From Montifringilla adamsi (lineage: Eukaryota > Chordata > Aves > Passeriformes > Passeridae): 64,000 nt of DNA. Under the pieces are notes generated by a model. That model did no database searches. It was not told the DNA's origin and worked only from the letters and a program-made list of their open reading frames with translations. This document shows, piece after piece, positions 28,346 to 40,500 of this stretch; within the stretch, counting starts at the first letter, position 1, and each line of letters begins with the position of its first letter. Where the stretch lies: contig JAGGNK010006448.1 of NCBI GenBank assembly GCA_017590115.1, forward strand, positions 3,145,987 to 3,209,986, read 5' to 3'. The translations under genes and the position numbers were made by a program.

Positions 28346-31300
28346 CATCATTCAAGCTTGTGTCAATAACGTCACATCTGCGCCTAAGTTGTAAAGAAAA
28401 CAGTCAAAGTTTGGCAAACATTTTCAAAACTGTATTTCTCATTTGTAAAATTCTATAATATGAAGAATGCATTCATATGAGTAACATATGTATGCTAAAT
28501 TCTTACTGATGCACTGTTCACATTTCCAGATGGGAGAAAAACTAGCCAGAATTTTTGGAAACAAAATTCAAAATTCAATAGCATTTGGTCACCTTTACAA
28601 GGAGATTCTTAAAGGACAGAAAAAGCATTATTTATTCTAAAGATTCATGGAGATTACAGACTCACAGAACATTGTTAAATTAAATAAATGTGCACAGGAT
28701 GTCTGTCCAATGACCAATACAATTTTCAAAACAATTTTTAGACTGTAGTTCTTTTTTTTTGTTTTGCCTGAATATTTTTAATATACAGAATTACTGAAAG
28801 TACTATGGAAACACAAGTGTTTGTGCTTAGAGTATATCAAATTACAGCATCTGTAGCTAAGATTTGTTATCAACTATAAAAAAGTTATGCATAAATGTTA
28901 GAGTTTGAAAAGAACATGTTCAGAATGACAAAATTTAATACCAGTAAAAGTTAAAAATGTAAAAACAAAGGATGGGTCCAATTTCAACACTTTCTACTTG
29001 CATGAATGTCTGGGCAAGAGATACAGAACAGTTTTTTAACAAGAAATGTTAAATCTTTATATAAAATATGCATGAGAAGATACATGTGAATTTTTTGAAA
29101 CATTATTTATTTCACTGTTCTGAACTATGAATTACATCTTTTCAAAGATTTCTGCCTAATTCAACCAAACCTTTTTTATTTTTCCTACTTTTTGAATTGT
29201 CACTGTATTCTGTGGCAATATAGAAGTGAGTGAGTAAAATAAAATCTTAGCATGAGTAAAATTCACTAATTCATATTTTCAAAAACAACTTCATAATAAC
29301 GTTAAAAGTTCCATCTCTTTTTATACCCATTAAAGTACTTTTTGCGAATAAACCCCACAGATTTAGAGACCATAATTCAGTCAAATAACATAATTGCATA
29401 TAATATCCTTGGGTGAGGATGAAAGCTTACTTTAGATGTGCTTATAGTAATTTTAGACTAATCTGAGGAAGGAACAGCTTAGTCTTTCTCAGTGTGAACA
29501 TTGCCCATGTTGAACAAGTAACAATATTTTCATTTTGGAAATGTCTAGAAACACCTCAGTTTTGCTAGTACTTGTTTTCTTCATTATAGTCTCTTTTTTT
29601 TCCTTTTTTCCCTATTTTTTTTCTCAGTGAGTAGAAACATATGCCCAAGTACAACATTGCAGAAAACATTTTCACATTGCATTAACTAAGTCTCCTTTCA
29701 CAAACAACATTATGTATGAATGAAGGAAGAAAAAAGCAAAGCTTTCCCTTTCTCTGGAAAACACACAGATGTCTCAAGGAGAAGAGGGAAGCACTTAAGA
29801 AGCTGTGAAATTCAGCACATCGAAACCAAGACTTGCACTGTCTTAGCTTCTCCTAAGGGAAGGGAAGAAAGAAAAAAAAACCCCAAGATTACCATTAAAA
29901 CCTGTTTCTACCATAGTTATTCAAGTTTCTCCAAATTCTCTTTTCCTCCAGAATTAAAGCATTCCCTTTAAGGGAAATTTACTAACTACTTTAATTGATC
30001 ATGAGTTATAATGAAAACTTATCTGGACCCTCATAGTCTTTGCATGACCACCACAACTTATTGTGTGGTTGTTCCTAAGGTCCCTGAAATGTCCTTTAAA
30101 CTAGATAGAAAAGAATTGTAATCAAAACAGCATACCTATCCACTGTATAATATACAGCTGCTCAAAGTCAGCATTTTCATCCAAAGATTTTGTGAATACC
30201 CCTACATAATGCTGTATGTATTATAAAAAACTGCATTTACAGTGTAAATTACAGTGTTTTCTAGGAATAAGCTATGCCAGCATAGGATGTCTTATTATAA
30301 TTATTAATCAGAGGTGGGTTTTTGTTTTGTTTTGGTGGACGGGGCTCTGGTTTTTTTCCCTTTTTTTAGTTTGTTACTTATGGAGTGAGACTATTAGACC
30401 TTGTGAAATAAGTCTGGAAATTTCGCTGGGTCCCAAGGCTCAGGTGCTCTGGTACTCTGCTCTGGAAGCTCAGCTGTCAGGTAGGTTCCTACAGCCAAAA
30501 GCAATGAGGAGCTGTGGGAACCTGAGTTACCCCTGAAATCTGCCAGAGTCATTTGTGTAAAAAACATCTGATGACAGTCCTTGGTCTGTTTGCATTTTGC
30601 TCGTACCAGTGTGAATCACAGGAAACCCTGCTGAGTCTGACAAGCCTTTCAAAAGACACTCTGGGCCTCCACGAAAAGATCAGGATGTGAAGATCTAGGT
30701 TTTGAAAAATCTCTGCAAAAGTAAGGCTTGCCTCTCTGAATGAAGTGCCATCAATTCAGGTATACCTCTGACTCCTTAATCTCCCTTTGGGCTACAACAT
30801 TTCACTTTCTGCATTAAAAATTCTGTTCTGGGCCAGAATGGCAGCAAAGTATTACAATTTCTACTCTACTCCTGAATCCTCTAAACAGTCAGTTATACAG
30901 CAACTTTCCCTCAGCTAATTTTTTAATTGATACCCAGTGTTGACTCTGTGTACTAAGGGCACACAATCCTGGCTTTTGACTCCGAAATTTCATTTTTTAG
31001 TATCTGTGTGTATATTTTGTCCTTTTCTAAAATGCACTAACCCATATACATCAAGAGGGAGGCATAGAAGATTAATTTCTTGTATTGATTTTTCTGGGGA
31101 AAAAAAAAACCAGTTTTAAGTGTCTCGCTTTCTAACCTTACTGGAATTTACAAGTTCTTTATATATCAGGAGAGAATAATTGCAACAATTCCTGTACAAT
31201 TTATTTTTTCTAAGAAATGTTATGGATTGCTTCTTTACTTAAATGATACTTTTTAGATTGGATTCATGCAGAGATTTTCAGTGCTTTTAATAATTTATGT

Positions 31301-33793
31301 TGTTCAGTCCCAAATCTCTGTTTACCTCTACTATATTTCATGCATGTTTTAAACAGGATTACACTAAAATGGTGCTCAGCAGAGAAACACTGGGGAAATT
31401 GAGTGGCTTACAGTGTTCTTCTCAAGAGAAAGAAGAACCTTGAAGTTTATCACATCTGACACTCTATTGTATAGAGGCAACATCTGTAGGCAAGGATCCA
31501 TGGACAAGGTTATACAGCATTGCATTAGGAAAGGAATTATCCAGAATGAGCTGTTTGACCAAAAATTGGAAATGAAAGATAAAAGCCCAAGAAAACTTTT
31601 CTTTTCTTGCAGTTGTGTTTACTTTTATCCTAGTCTATTATAGTATGCACAGGAAACAAACTCTTATTCTGAAATTCCTGAACCTATCAGTGTTTGAGAG
31701 GCATATGGACAATGCCCTTGGTAACATGCTTTGAGTTTTTGTCAGCCCTGAAGTGGTCAGGAAGTGGGAATTGATGATTATTATACTTAGGAAAAAAAAT
31801 TAGATGTTCATCTAAGAAAGTGTAGAGTAACTTTTGTCATTTCAAATTTGTCAATAAAATGAGCTTTGAGCAAATGTGAGAGGATAGTTTTCTGTATGCA
31901 TTGCGTGTGATTCTTTCAGTCTGGGGTGCTGAGGCTTTTTGGTTTTTTCTTGTTTCTTTTTTTTTTCTTTTCCCAAGAACACGACAGGATAAGGTCTTTT
32001 GTAAAAATTAGCCTACTCCAGCCAGTTTTTATCATCTGAACCTATAATTAATGTTCTTCAAACACTGGCCTTTATCTGCTGTCTTAAAAGAACCTTGTCT
32101 GTGAGACGGCCAGAGACACAGTTTAATTTAAACTGTCAAAGATGAAAAGGAAAAATACCTTATTCTTCCTCTTACACAGGTGATGAGGAACTTCAGTCTT
32201 TGAAACAGAGAATGTCAATGTCCTGTGCCAGTGTGATGCTAAATAAAAGTGGATGATGATTTCATTAGAAATGTTCTGCCCATTGTCAAATAAGGAAAGC
32301 TGAAGGTCTTGTTTGCTAATTTTTTTTATAATAATTGACTAGAGATGATAACAGATGTCAGCAAATGAAGAAATATTTGAATTAAAAAACAAGTCCTTGA
32401 CATTCATTTGACTGATCCAATATAAAACAATAAATAAAATAAGGAGACTGCTTCTGCAGTTTGGCAAACCTGGTTGTACTGAGCAACTAAGGGTGGATTT
32501 CACTCTACATAATCTCTGTCACCTCGGCTGGACAAAGTGCCTTGGCCCACCCTGCCCAGGGGGTCAAAGGCAGTTGGCACCTCCAGGGAACAAGTCAGTC
32601 ATCCTGTCTGTCTGTGCCAGTGTCTATTGGCTGATGTGCTCAAGAGCTTCCTTAACTACACAGGTACCCTATATTTCAGATATTCAACATCCTTATGCAG
32701 GAGCTAGTTTGGAAAGTAGGAATGACTTTTCCTCTACCATTTTTGCATCTTCTCTCAATGATGAGAAAATGCAGCTAACACAAATGAAAAGGAACTTCTC
32801 TGCTTATATTTTGCTCAGGCTATTGTTGAATTATCCTTGAATGTCTGTGCCAGCTCCATAATTACCCATAATCAGAACAGACACTGTCTCAGTTGTTCCT
32901 ATAAAATGAAAATTAAAAAAAAAAAAAAGAAAGGAGAGTGATTTTTTTTTTCATTATCACTATATATCAAGGGAAAAGAGTAAAAAGACTTTTTCCATTG
33001 AAGTCTGTAAAAGTAATTTAAAAGGATAAACCTGAGTGACTTTACAAGCGACTTTACTACTTCCTTTTCTTAGAAAGTAAAAATATCTAAAAACAAAATA
33101 AAGTTTAAATCTATACACCTCATAAAAAATGCAATTATGTTTCAATTATCCCCTGGGGATTGTACTGAAAAGAACATGTTGATTCTGCTGCCCTTGGGTC
33201 CAAAAGAAGCAGAATAATGAGGAGTCTTGGCATTTGTTGTACAGAAAGGTAAGTGGCAAAGCCATTTTCATTCCAAAATAATTATTCTTGTTCTTCGTTT
33301 ATTTGAAGATTTATTGATAATTCATTTTTCTCCTTTATCATTGTTACTAGAACTGAGCTTCTTTTTGCATTTGCTTTAAACTCCTTAATGAGGTAATTTT
33401 GCTTCTAAGCAGCAGTTTCACTTCCAGTCATCCCACGTGAGACTCTTGCCCCAGTTTCTTTACCTTCATAGCAAGTAATGGTCCCAATGCAAGGTCTGCT
33501 TCAGCACTGTGTGTTGACAGAGAAGAAGGTTAGTAACAATATTCAGAGATTGTTTCCCATTTAAGTATTTGTTGGAGATAGGGAAAACCTTGATTTAGAA
33601 GTAATGGCTCACTGTTGTGCCATTCAATCAATTTCTTATCAATCTTTTTTTACCTTCTGAAGTGTGGAATATCATAGAAAAGGTCTGAACAAAACATGCC
33701 AGAGAGTCATGAACTCCAGGATTCACAAGGACTGCTATTTCTAACCTAAAACCCCCTCTGTGGTATCCTAAAGAAGATATTTTAGTTGCACCT
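28346..33793. other. Non-coding stretch, no gene seen
   Basis: AT-rich sequence with no assignable exon, RNA gene or clear transposon. Several T- and A-homopolymer tracts are present (for example near 28750, 31960 and 32920). A GC-richer patch near 32500-32640 has an open frame of about 115 codons that matches no protein I recognise. Confidence 0.55.
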
Positions 33794-34060
33794 TGTCCTG
33801 GTTTTGGTTGGGATGGCATCAATAGTCTTCACAGTGGCTGATATGGGTCTGTGTTTTTAGGCTTTGTGCTGTACACGGGGTTGATGTTACAGAGATATTT
33901 TTGTTATTGCTGAGCAAGGCTTGCACAGAGCCAAGGCCTTTTCTGCTTTTTGTACTGCCACACTCGTGAGGGAGTTGGGGGTGCATGGAGGAGACACAGC
34001 AAGGACGGGTGACACAATCAGATCAAAGGATATTCCAGACCATATGACACCATGCTCAGA

Positions 34061-34067
34061 ATATAAA
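34061..34067 (+). promoter_or_regulatory. TATA box of the LTR promoter
   Basis: ATATAAA lies after the conserved CATGCTCAG block, which is where the LTR core promoter is expected. It would have directed viral transcription. Present activity cannot be judged from sequence. Confidence 0.5.
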
Positions 34068-34236
34068 GTGAGGGGAAGAAGGAGGAAGTTTGGAGCGGTG
34101 GTGTTTGTCTTCCCAAGTAACCATTACATGTGATGAGAACCTGCTCTCCTGGAGATGGCTGAACCCCTGCCTGCCCATGGAAAAGGGAGAATTAATTCCT
34201 TGGTTTGCTTTACTTATTTGCACTTTTGCTTTCCCT

Positions 34237-34242
34237 ATTAAA
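34237..34242 (+). promoter_or_regulatory. LTR polyadenylation-type signal (ATTAAA)
   Basis: ATTAAA followed by CTGTCTTTATC sits at the position where this LTR family ends its transcripts, about 25 bases before the conserved GAGTTTTCTCAC block. Confidence 0.45.
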
Positions 34243-34397
34243 CTGTCTTTATCCCTGCCCAAGAGTTTTCTCACTTTTACCCTTCCTGTTCTCTTCCTGA
34301 TCTTGCTGGAGCGGGAGTAAACAAGACTGGCCCTGACACTGAACGCTGGAAAGAGCACCAGTGGTGACACAGTGCCAGCTGGATGTAACTCCATTCA

Positions 34398-34530
34398 CCA
34401 CCACTCCCCGAGCCTGGCCTTGCAGGCATTTTTTACCCAGAAACTGATTTCCTTCCTGGACTACTTTACCCTTCAGGACTGCCTCGAGAGAGACTCTGGC
34501 TACCAGGCCTTGAAAAAGGAGGAAGAAAGG
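34398..34530 (-). mobile_element. CR1 ORF2 fragment (endonuclease-RT linker)
   Basis: On the minus strand this segment translates to a CR1-like string containing LVARVSLEAVLKGKVVQEG. This corresponds to the stretch between endonuclease and reverse transcriptase in avian CR1 ORF2, where family members read close to LVxRVPWEAVLKGKGVQEG. The fragment ends abruptly at the LTR, and I could not find its continuation on the far side of the LTR. It is a different insertion from the CR1 piece at 34930-35140, because the order of CR1 parts along the minus strand is reversed relative to one element. The match is from memory, so some doubt remains. Confidence 0.65.
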
Positions 34531-34929
34531 AAATGGTAGAGTGGAGTAGACAAAAGTGGAGAACAAAAAAGGAATAGTAAAAAGAAGTAAATGTAGAAGG
34601 AAGGAGAGAGGTGAGGAGGTCTTTGCTGGGATTCCATCCCCAGTGACAGCAGAGGGGACAGGTCACAACGGGATGATCACCAAAGCATGGCAGAGCAGGC
34701 AGGGCTGCGGCAGTGCAGGCTGGGCAGGGGTGAGTGCCAGGGTACGTGGTGGAGGCTCAGCTGGACAAGGGCCAGGGCAGAAATGCCAGCTCCTGGGCGA
34801 GAGGGTGTCCAGCCCAGGCAGGACACAGTGCTACCCAGCTCCCTCTCCCCCTTTCCTACCAGCTCCCAGGTCCTTGGCACTCCTGCCCCCACTCCGTCTG
34901 CCTCCAGCTCCCTCCTGCCCAGCCCCATT
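34531..34929. other. GC-richer stretch between two CR1 fragments
   Basis: A purine-rich part (about 34505-34620) is followed by a GC-rich part (34630-34930) with C-rich tracts. Long frames on both strands, up to 145 codons, are expected from such composition and match nothing I know. It may be an unrecognised repeat; no gene is supported. Confidence 0.45.
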
Positions 34930-35140
34930 GAGCCCCCCCTTTCTCCTGTCTCCTGCTTTTCATCCATGGGGATTTCTTTCTTGGCAGGGCTAGTCTTAAT
35001 GACTTCTCCTCATCTGTACTGATATCTGGGGAAGCCCAACTCCAGTGCAGCACCTTGTACTTGGGTTTGTTGAACATCATGAGGTTCTCATCGACACTCT
35101 CCTCAAGTTTGTCCAAGTCCCTCTAAAACCTGGAATCCAT
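34930..35140 (-). mobile_element. CR1 LINE fragment (3' part of ORF2)
   Basis: The minus-strand translation includes LEESVDENLMMFNKPKYKVL. This matches the conserved CR1 reverse-transcriptase block that usually reads near LEEWADxNLMKFNKxKCKVL followed by HxGRxNP. After that the similarity becomes ragged, with a GATGAAAAGC remnant of the VDEKL block near 34955-34965. It is truncated at both ends and broken by substitutions, so a fossil copy. Confidence 0.85.
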
Positions 35141-37499
35141 GAACATTGTAGAACAGCTATTCTCAGAGGTGTTTGAAAATGTCTGACCTGGTTCAGCTGA
35201 TACCCTCTGCTCTTGGCATCAGAAGTGGACCCACTTTAAGTAGCTTCACCAAAGCTTTAGACAACCAGATGATGGAGCTGCCGAATTACTGTGTTTCAGC
35301 AGCCCACAGTGATATGAAGTGGAGGAGGGGAGCAGCTGACTTCACACATAATTTTGTTAGCAACACAGCACTAAATGAGGAATGGAGAGAGTACTCATCA
35401 GATCTTATGAGGCATTGTTGTAGTGGTTTTCAAAAGCTTATTCTTTCTTTTCAAATATTTTCTCAATCTCTTGTACTTGATGCTTGTGTGTAAGAATAGC
35501 TTCTAAGGGCAGCCTGTCCTGGAACATCCATCAAAAGTAGTTCCTGTATCGGTGGGAATACTGCAGCCTCCCCCATAGCTTAGTTTTGGAAGGTTTTGCC
35601 GGGGCTCAAGATGATTCCTTCATCAGGAAAATTAAACCCAGCCCCTTTCCTTCTAACAGACTTGGCAGAAGAATTGGAGCTAGAACTATTAAATAGAAAA
35701 GCAATGGAAAGACACACAGTGTCCAAAGAAGAGAGAAAGCTATAAAAGAGCACCAATGAAAAGCACACCAGAAACTTGGAAAAAAAACCTCAAAACCTGC
35801 CAAACTCACAAAAAGGTCAGCTAGAAGATTTCCACACAGAAATGCAGCTGAGATACCATTGCCGTTACTAAATGCAATACAAGGTAATGAATGATATCAG
35901 CAAAAATGAAATCCATGCATAAAGTCACTAGCCTCAATATAAAGTTTATGCACATTGATTCTTAAAAATACTAAGTATTATTAGTTACCAAATCTTGAAA
36001 TTTTCTTTCATATAAATATAATATAACATTACAAATACTCTGTGAAACTTTCTATTCCCTGTGGAGCAAGAACATCAACTCTTGTGACAATACCCACAGC
36101 TATAGAGAGATTTAGTCAGTCACCAAACCACACCTTTCAATCAGAATTCAATTAACTTTTTTCCCTTGTCAAATGTGTTAAATTCACCTGTGTTTATTTT
36201 GTTTCCATGGGTTTGGAGTTCTTTAAAATAATTTTTTTAAAACACATTCTAAACTATATATGAGACAATTACTTCATTAAACAAGAAGAAAAATAATTCA
36301 ATCAGTTGTACTGCCTGGTAAACATATGAAATTTTAAATACAAATCCCATTGCTCTTTTTTTTTCAGTTAACCTCAATGAATATAGTTTGACTTACTGAA
36401 GAATCAGGAATAGTTTCATGCTTTTCAGAGCCACATCACTGTCACTGGCTTAAGGGGAGTGTGAATGTAATTTTAAGCCCTCTTTATCTGAGACAATAGG
36501 GTAGTGTCCTAGATTTGATAAATTATTTATTATAAGAAAAGGGTATTCAGCTTATATATTTGACTTTTGAAAGTCCACATCAAGCTTCTCCCTGCTGTTA
36601 GCATGTAATCAGTGTAAAGCATTACTCTGCAGTTTCCCACTGGGTAGTGTTTATTGCTTGTACTAGCTAAAGGATTTCCAGGAGTGGCAGGCAGGAAGCC
36701 GCTGGTAGCTTCAGGGCTCCCACAATTCAGTCAGATGCCAAACAAAGCCAGCTTGCAGGAACTTTTTCAATAGTGTCTCCTTTTATGGAGTCTCAATGAC
36801 CTGACTATCAATGAGGAATCTATTTTTATCCAGGCAACTTTTCTCAAATAACTGAACTCTTTGAATAGCATTACAGAGGGCAGATTTCTAATAATTCTTC
36901 TTTCAGGGATTTTTTTTTTTCTTTTTCCCTTTTCTCGTTACCCTGGAAATGATCACCAGGCAATAGGAAACCAGAATTCAATCTGATTTATGCTGACTTG
37001 CAAGATATCAGAATGATGGCTGTAAGCCTTGCTGCATGTAAGTGTCCTATTGACTTCTCTGAAAGCAGTGATGTACCTAGAGAGGAACTCACACTCTGGG
37101 GTTCAACTCACGGAATGCATTAGCCCTATGTAGTTAAAGGGCCAAGGAGAATCTTCAGCACTAAATCCCTGTCTGTCCCCAGTACTGGCAGCTGCTCTGT
37201 CACATAAAGGATACCACAAAATGAATATATTTAAAGAAGGAAGTTGGTGACATTTGTTGTGTACAGTGCTGCCTATGTTGTTCCCCCCTTCTTTCATGCA
37301 ATCTAGAAAATAATTTTCTGGAAAAGGACAAGGAAAGAAAGTCGAAAGAGTTGGGAGCAATGGCAGTAAATGTGATATGGAAAACCTCAATCAAACAGAA
37401 AATTAAGGAAATTCCCATCTTTGTCAATCCTGATGAAAATCCTGTGTCAAAAACATCTTATGAATCTAGACTGCCATCTAGGCTTTATGAAGATCCAAC

Positions 37500-37559
37500 T
37501 TGCTTGCAGTTTCAAGAAAAAAATGGCCTAGAAGGCCTTTACCATTCTACTATTCTATA
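37500..37559 (+). mobile_element. Possible CR1 3' tail remnant
   Basis: GAAGGCCTTTACCATTCTAC followed by TATTCTATA resembles the CR1 3' end, in which an AAGGCCCTTCCAACC-like stretch is followed by 8-bp ATTCTATG-type repeats. Here two degenerate units, ATTCTACT and ATTCTATA, lie at 37544-37559. The preceding 200 bases do not clearly match CR1, so this is either a very short, old insertion or coincidence. Confidence 0.35.
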
Positions 37560-40500
37560 ATAGAGTCCAACCCACTAATGGCTTTAAATAGAGATCATTC
37601 CTGAATTAAGCTATGGAAGACAGATTGCATTTAAAATTGTCCTTTCATTTTTTTGATGTACAAACTCAAAAGTAGATGGCAAATAGTCTCCATTTTAGCA
37701 TAAGTGGTTTTTTAAGCTATTTTACATCCTTCCCATACTGTTAATATTTCCTCTGATAAGCCTTCAGCTTTTTTACTAGAAATACTCTATATACTCAGAG
37801 CAGAATTTAACTTAGAAGTTTTATTTTGTGCAGTTGAAAAATACCTTAAAGGAAAAAGATACATTATCTGCATGTTTAAGTCAATCCAAATTCATGTGGA
37901 CAGCTGAGATTCCCACGTAAGAATGTGGCTGTTCAATGTTTTACTTACTGTCAATAGAAAAAGAGAAGCATGTAACTGAGATTTAGTTCACCAAAGTATT
38001 GAATTCCCCTATTAAGTACCATGATGACAACCTTGGCAAGGTGTGTGAGTTCGAGATAGGCATCCAAGTTCCCAAACCCCTATGAATCACAGTGAAATGT
38101 AGCTCGTTTCATTTTATTTAGGGAACATGGGATACAGAATGCCACTGCAATCAGTGTCACTTCAAGTGTTCACATGAAAGATAGGCGTGATTACTCATGC
38201 TTCTACATTATACCATTCTGTAAATTACTCTTACTTGAAACTGAATATTATGAATTTGAAATGTAATTGTTTATAACAAACAAAGGATCATATTCTTTTG
38301 GGCCTAAAGAAAGCTGAATTACTCTGTTAAGTAATATTGTCACCATATCACTTCATATTAAAAATGATTACTCTAGCTGAGGTAGGAACAAAAGAACATT
38401 AAATACTATGACTATGCAATCATACCACACTTTTTGAAAAAAAATGTGTGCTGTCATAAGTTTTAGAGGCTGAAATCTTTCCATAATGTTGAAGAACCCA
38501 CAAGATATAAAAAGCCCATACCCCCAAATAATTACTACATTTGAGCATTTTGACTGTAGAAAAAAATATAAATACAGTTACAATTGCCAATTGAAGCAAG
38601 AAAATTAATAAATTTTGATCAGAATTTCAACAATTTAAGTTAAGGATGGGACTCATTAAAATGAGATATAATAATGTGCTTTGTATTGAACTTTCTACCT
38701 TTTTGTGGTTGAGCCTTGTTCAATTTGTCATAAATAAATATTACGAATTTTTACTAGCCATCAAGTCACAAGGTAAGGAAGGAGATACTTTGCATAAAGA
38801 AATGCTTGTGGGTGGATTGTGTCATTTATATTTTTCTGCAGAACCATAACGTTCCTGGATTGACTTTAGCAGAAGTGCAATGAGATTAATGTCCAGTGAG
38901 TTGCAAAAATAGAAAACAATTTCCAAACATCAGAAGAAGATGGGAAGACCAGGAGAAAATAAAAAGTCATCTAAAAACAGTGTCACTTCATGCCATTAGT
39001 CAGAAATCTCTGAAATGCCTCTGAATTATTCTCAGCCTCTGCCCAGCTGCCATAACCACAAAACCAATCTCTTCATTAAGAAACTGTGATTGATAGAGGA
39101 TGACAGAGATATTTTGATTTTATCAAAAGCTGATACCATTTCCCTAAGTTAAAAAAAAAAACCCTAAAGAAAGCTATCTCCAAATCTTCTGAACTAGCAG
39201 AGGATGCAAAGAGAAGGTGAATCCTCAAAAAATGTTTCTGCAGTTTTACTTAGAAGGTTATTATCATATGTATGAGGTTAAACAAAAACTCTGTACTAGA
39301 AACAGATGCAAAGTTAACCTGAAATCATAGAGATGTTCAATTGATCACACAGACATTTAGGCAGTTCAGGGACCTAATTTAGGAGTCTCCCTGGGATCTT
39401 TATGGAGTCAGTAGAGGCATCTTCAGAGGTTGACCCAGATATTAAGTCAGCTGAGTAAGACAAGTTCTGTGTTTGCCTGTACTTCTCTTTCAGCTACAGA
39501 GGACCCTTGTAGCTCACCTACCTTCTAAGACTCTGTGGTTCTGGTGAGATCTCTGCATGACATAAGTTCATTTGCAACGCCTCTCATGCTACATGCCCTG
39601 TGTGACATTCTTATCAACAAATGTCATTGCCTGTTAGCCAGGCAATGGTGACTCACTCATGTTGGAAGGAGCATAAAATTCCCACTGAAAGGATAATGTT
39701 CCAGATTAACCCTTTCTGGGCCAGAGCTGAAAGACATGACAATATATCTGAAAAGGTAATTGATTCAGGGCATTCAGAGAGTGTTTAATATGATTTCCCA
39801 TCCCTTGTTGGTTCCAAAACCTGTATCTCTAGAAAACACTCTGACACACACTGTATCTACTTACACTTTCCTGCAGATCAGCACTCTGGAAACAGCCTCT
39901 CTGCTAAGCAAGTCATTCCTCACTTCCACATAGCCCCCAAGAATCCACATCCACTGCCCTTTCTGAGTTTCCTTACAAATGTCCAGGCTGACAGGCAAGA
40001 AAAAGAACTTTGAATAGAATTTGTTAACCACTGGAATTTTAGTCCTTGAGGAAATGTAAGACAGTAAGGGGTTTTTTAGTTTTTCAAATAGCACAGGCCA
40101 TAGTAACATATCTTTCTGAATACCAAAGCACCATCTCTCTGTGCATCTGACATTTTGTCAAACCACTGGTAATTTTAACAATGTTCATCCCTTCCCTATG
40201 TCATACCTTTCTGCCCCTTGTCATGCTGCCTCTTTGTAAATGAGCCAGCTGCAGCTTCCCTTGATCTTTGACCCTTGGAACACGCCTTGCAACACATTTT
40301 TGTCTTTTACATTGATAGGCAAAAAATCAGAAGTCTGGCTAATGACAGTTCATTCAAAATTTTCCAGAGCTGGTCCCACAAACTTACTGAGCATTTTGGC
40401 AGGGATTTTTATTACAACATTGAACACAACCCCTACAAGATTATGACGCATCCTCCTCAGTTGCAGTTGGCAGAAGTCTACTTGCATTGTGTATCTTTGG

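Larger units (their letters stand above)
33794..34397 (+). mobile_element. Avian ERVL-type LTR (solo)
   Basis: The left end TGTCCTGGTTTTGGTTGGGA matches the known avian ERVL-type LTR start. In order it then shows the AAAGGATATTCCAGACCAT block upstream of a TATA box (ATATAAA at 34061-34067), an ATTAAA polyadenylation-type signal at 34237-34242, the conserved GAGTTTTCTCACTTTTA block, and a right end near CCAGCTGGATGTAACTCC-ATTCA. Length of about 600 bases fits a full LTR. There is no retroviral internal sequence; minus-strand CR1 sequence starts right after it. No obvious target-site duplication was seen. It is better preserved than the copy at 27834-28345, suggesting a younger insertion. Confidence 0.87.

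Noticed and set aside
34556..35022. Overlapping frames of 111 and 145 codons on the plus strand
   Set aside because: They lie in GC-rich sequence, where stops are scarce, and run into the CR1 fragment that reads on the opposite strand.
35173..35493. 106-codon plus-strand frame beginning MKMSDLVQL
   Set aside because: No domain is recognised, there are no splice signals or conserved context, and the length is within chance expectation.
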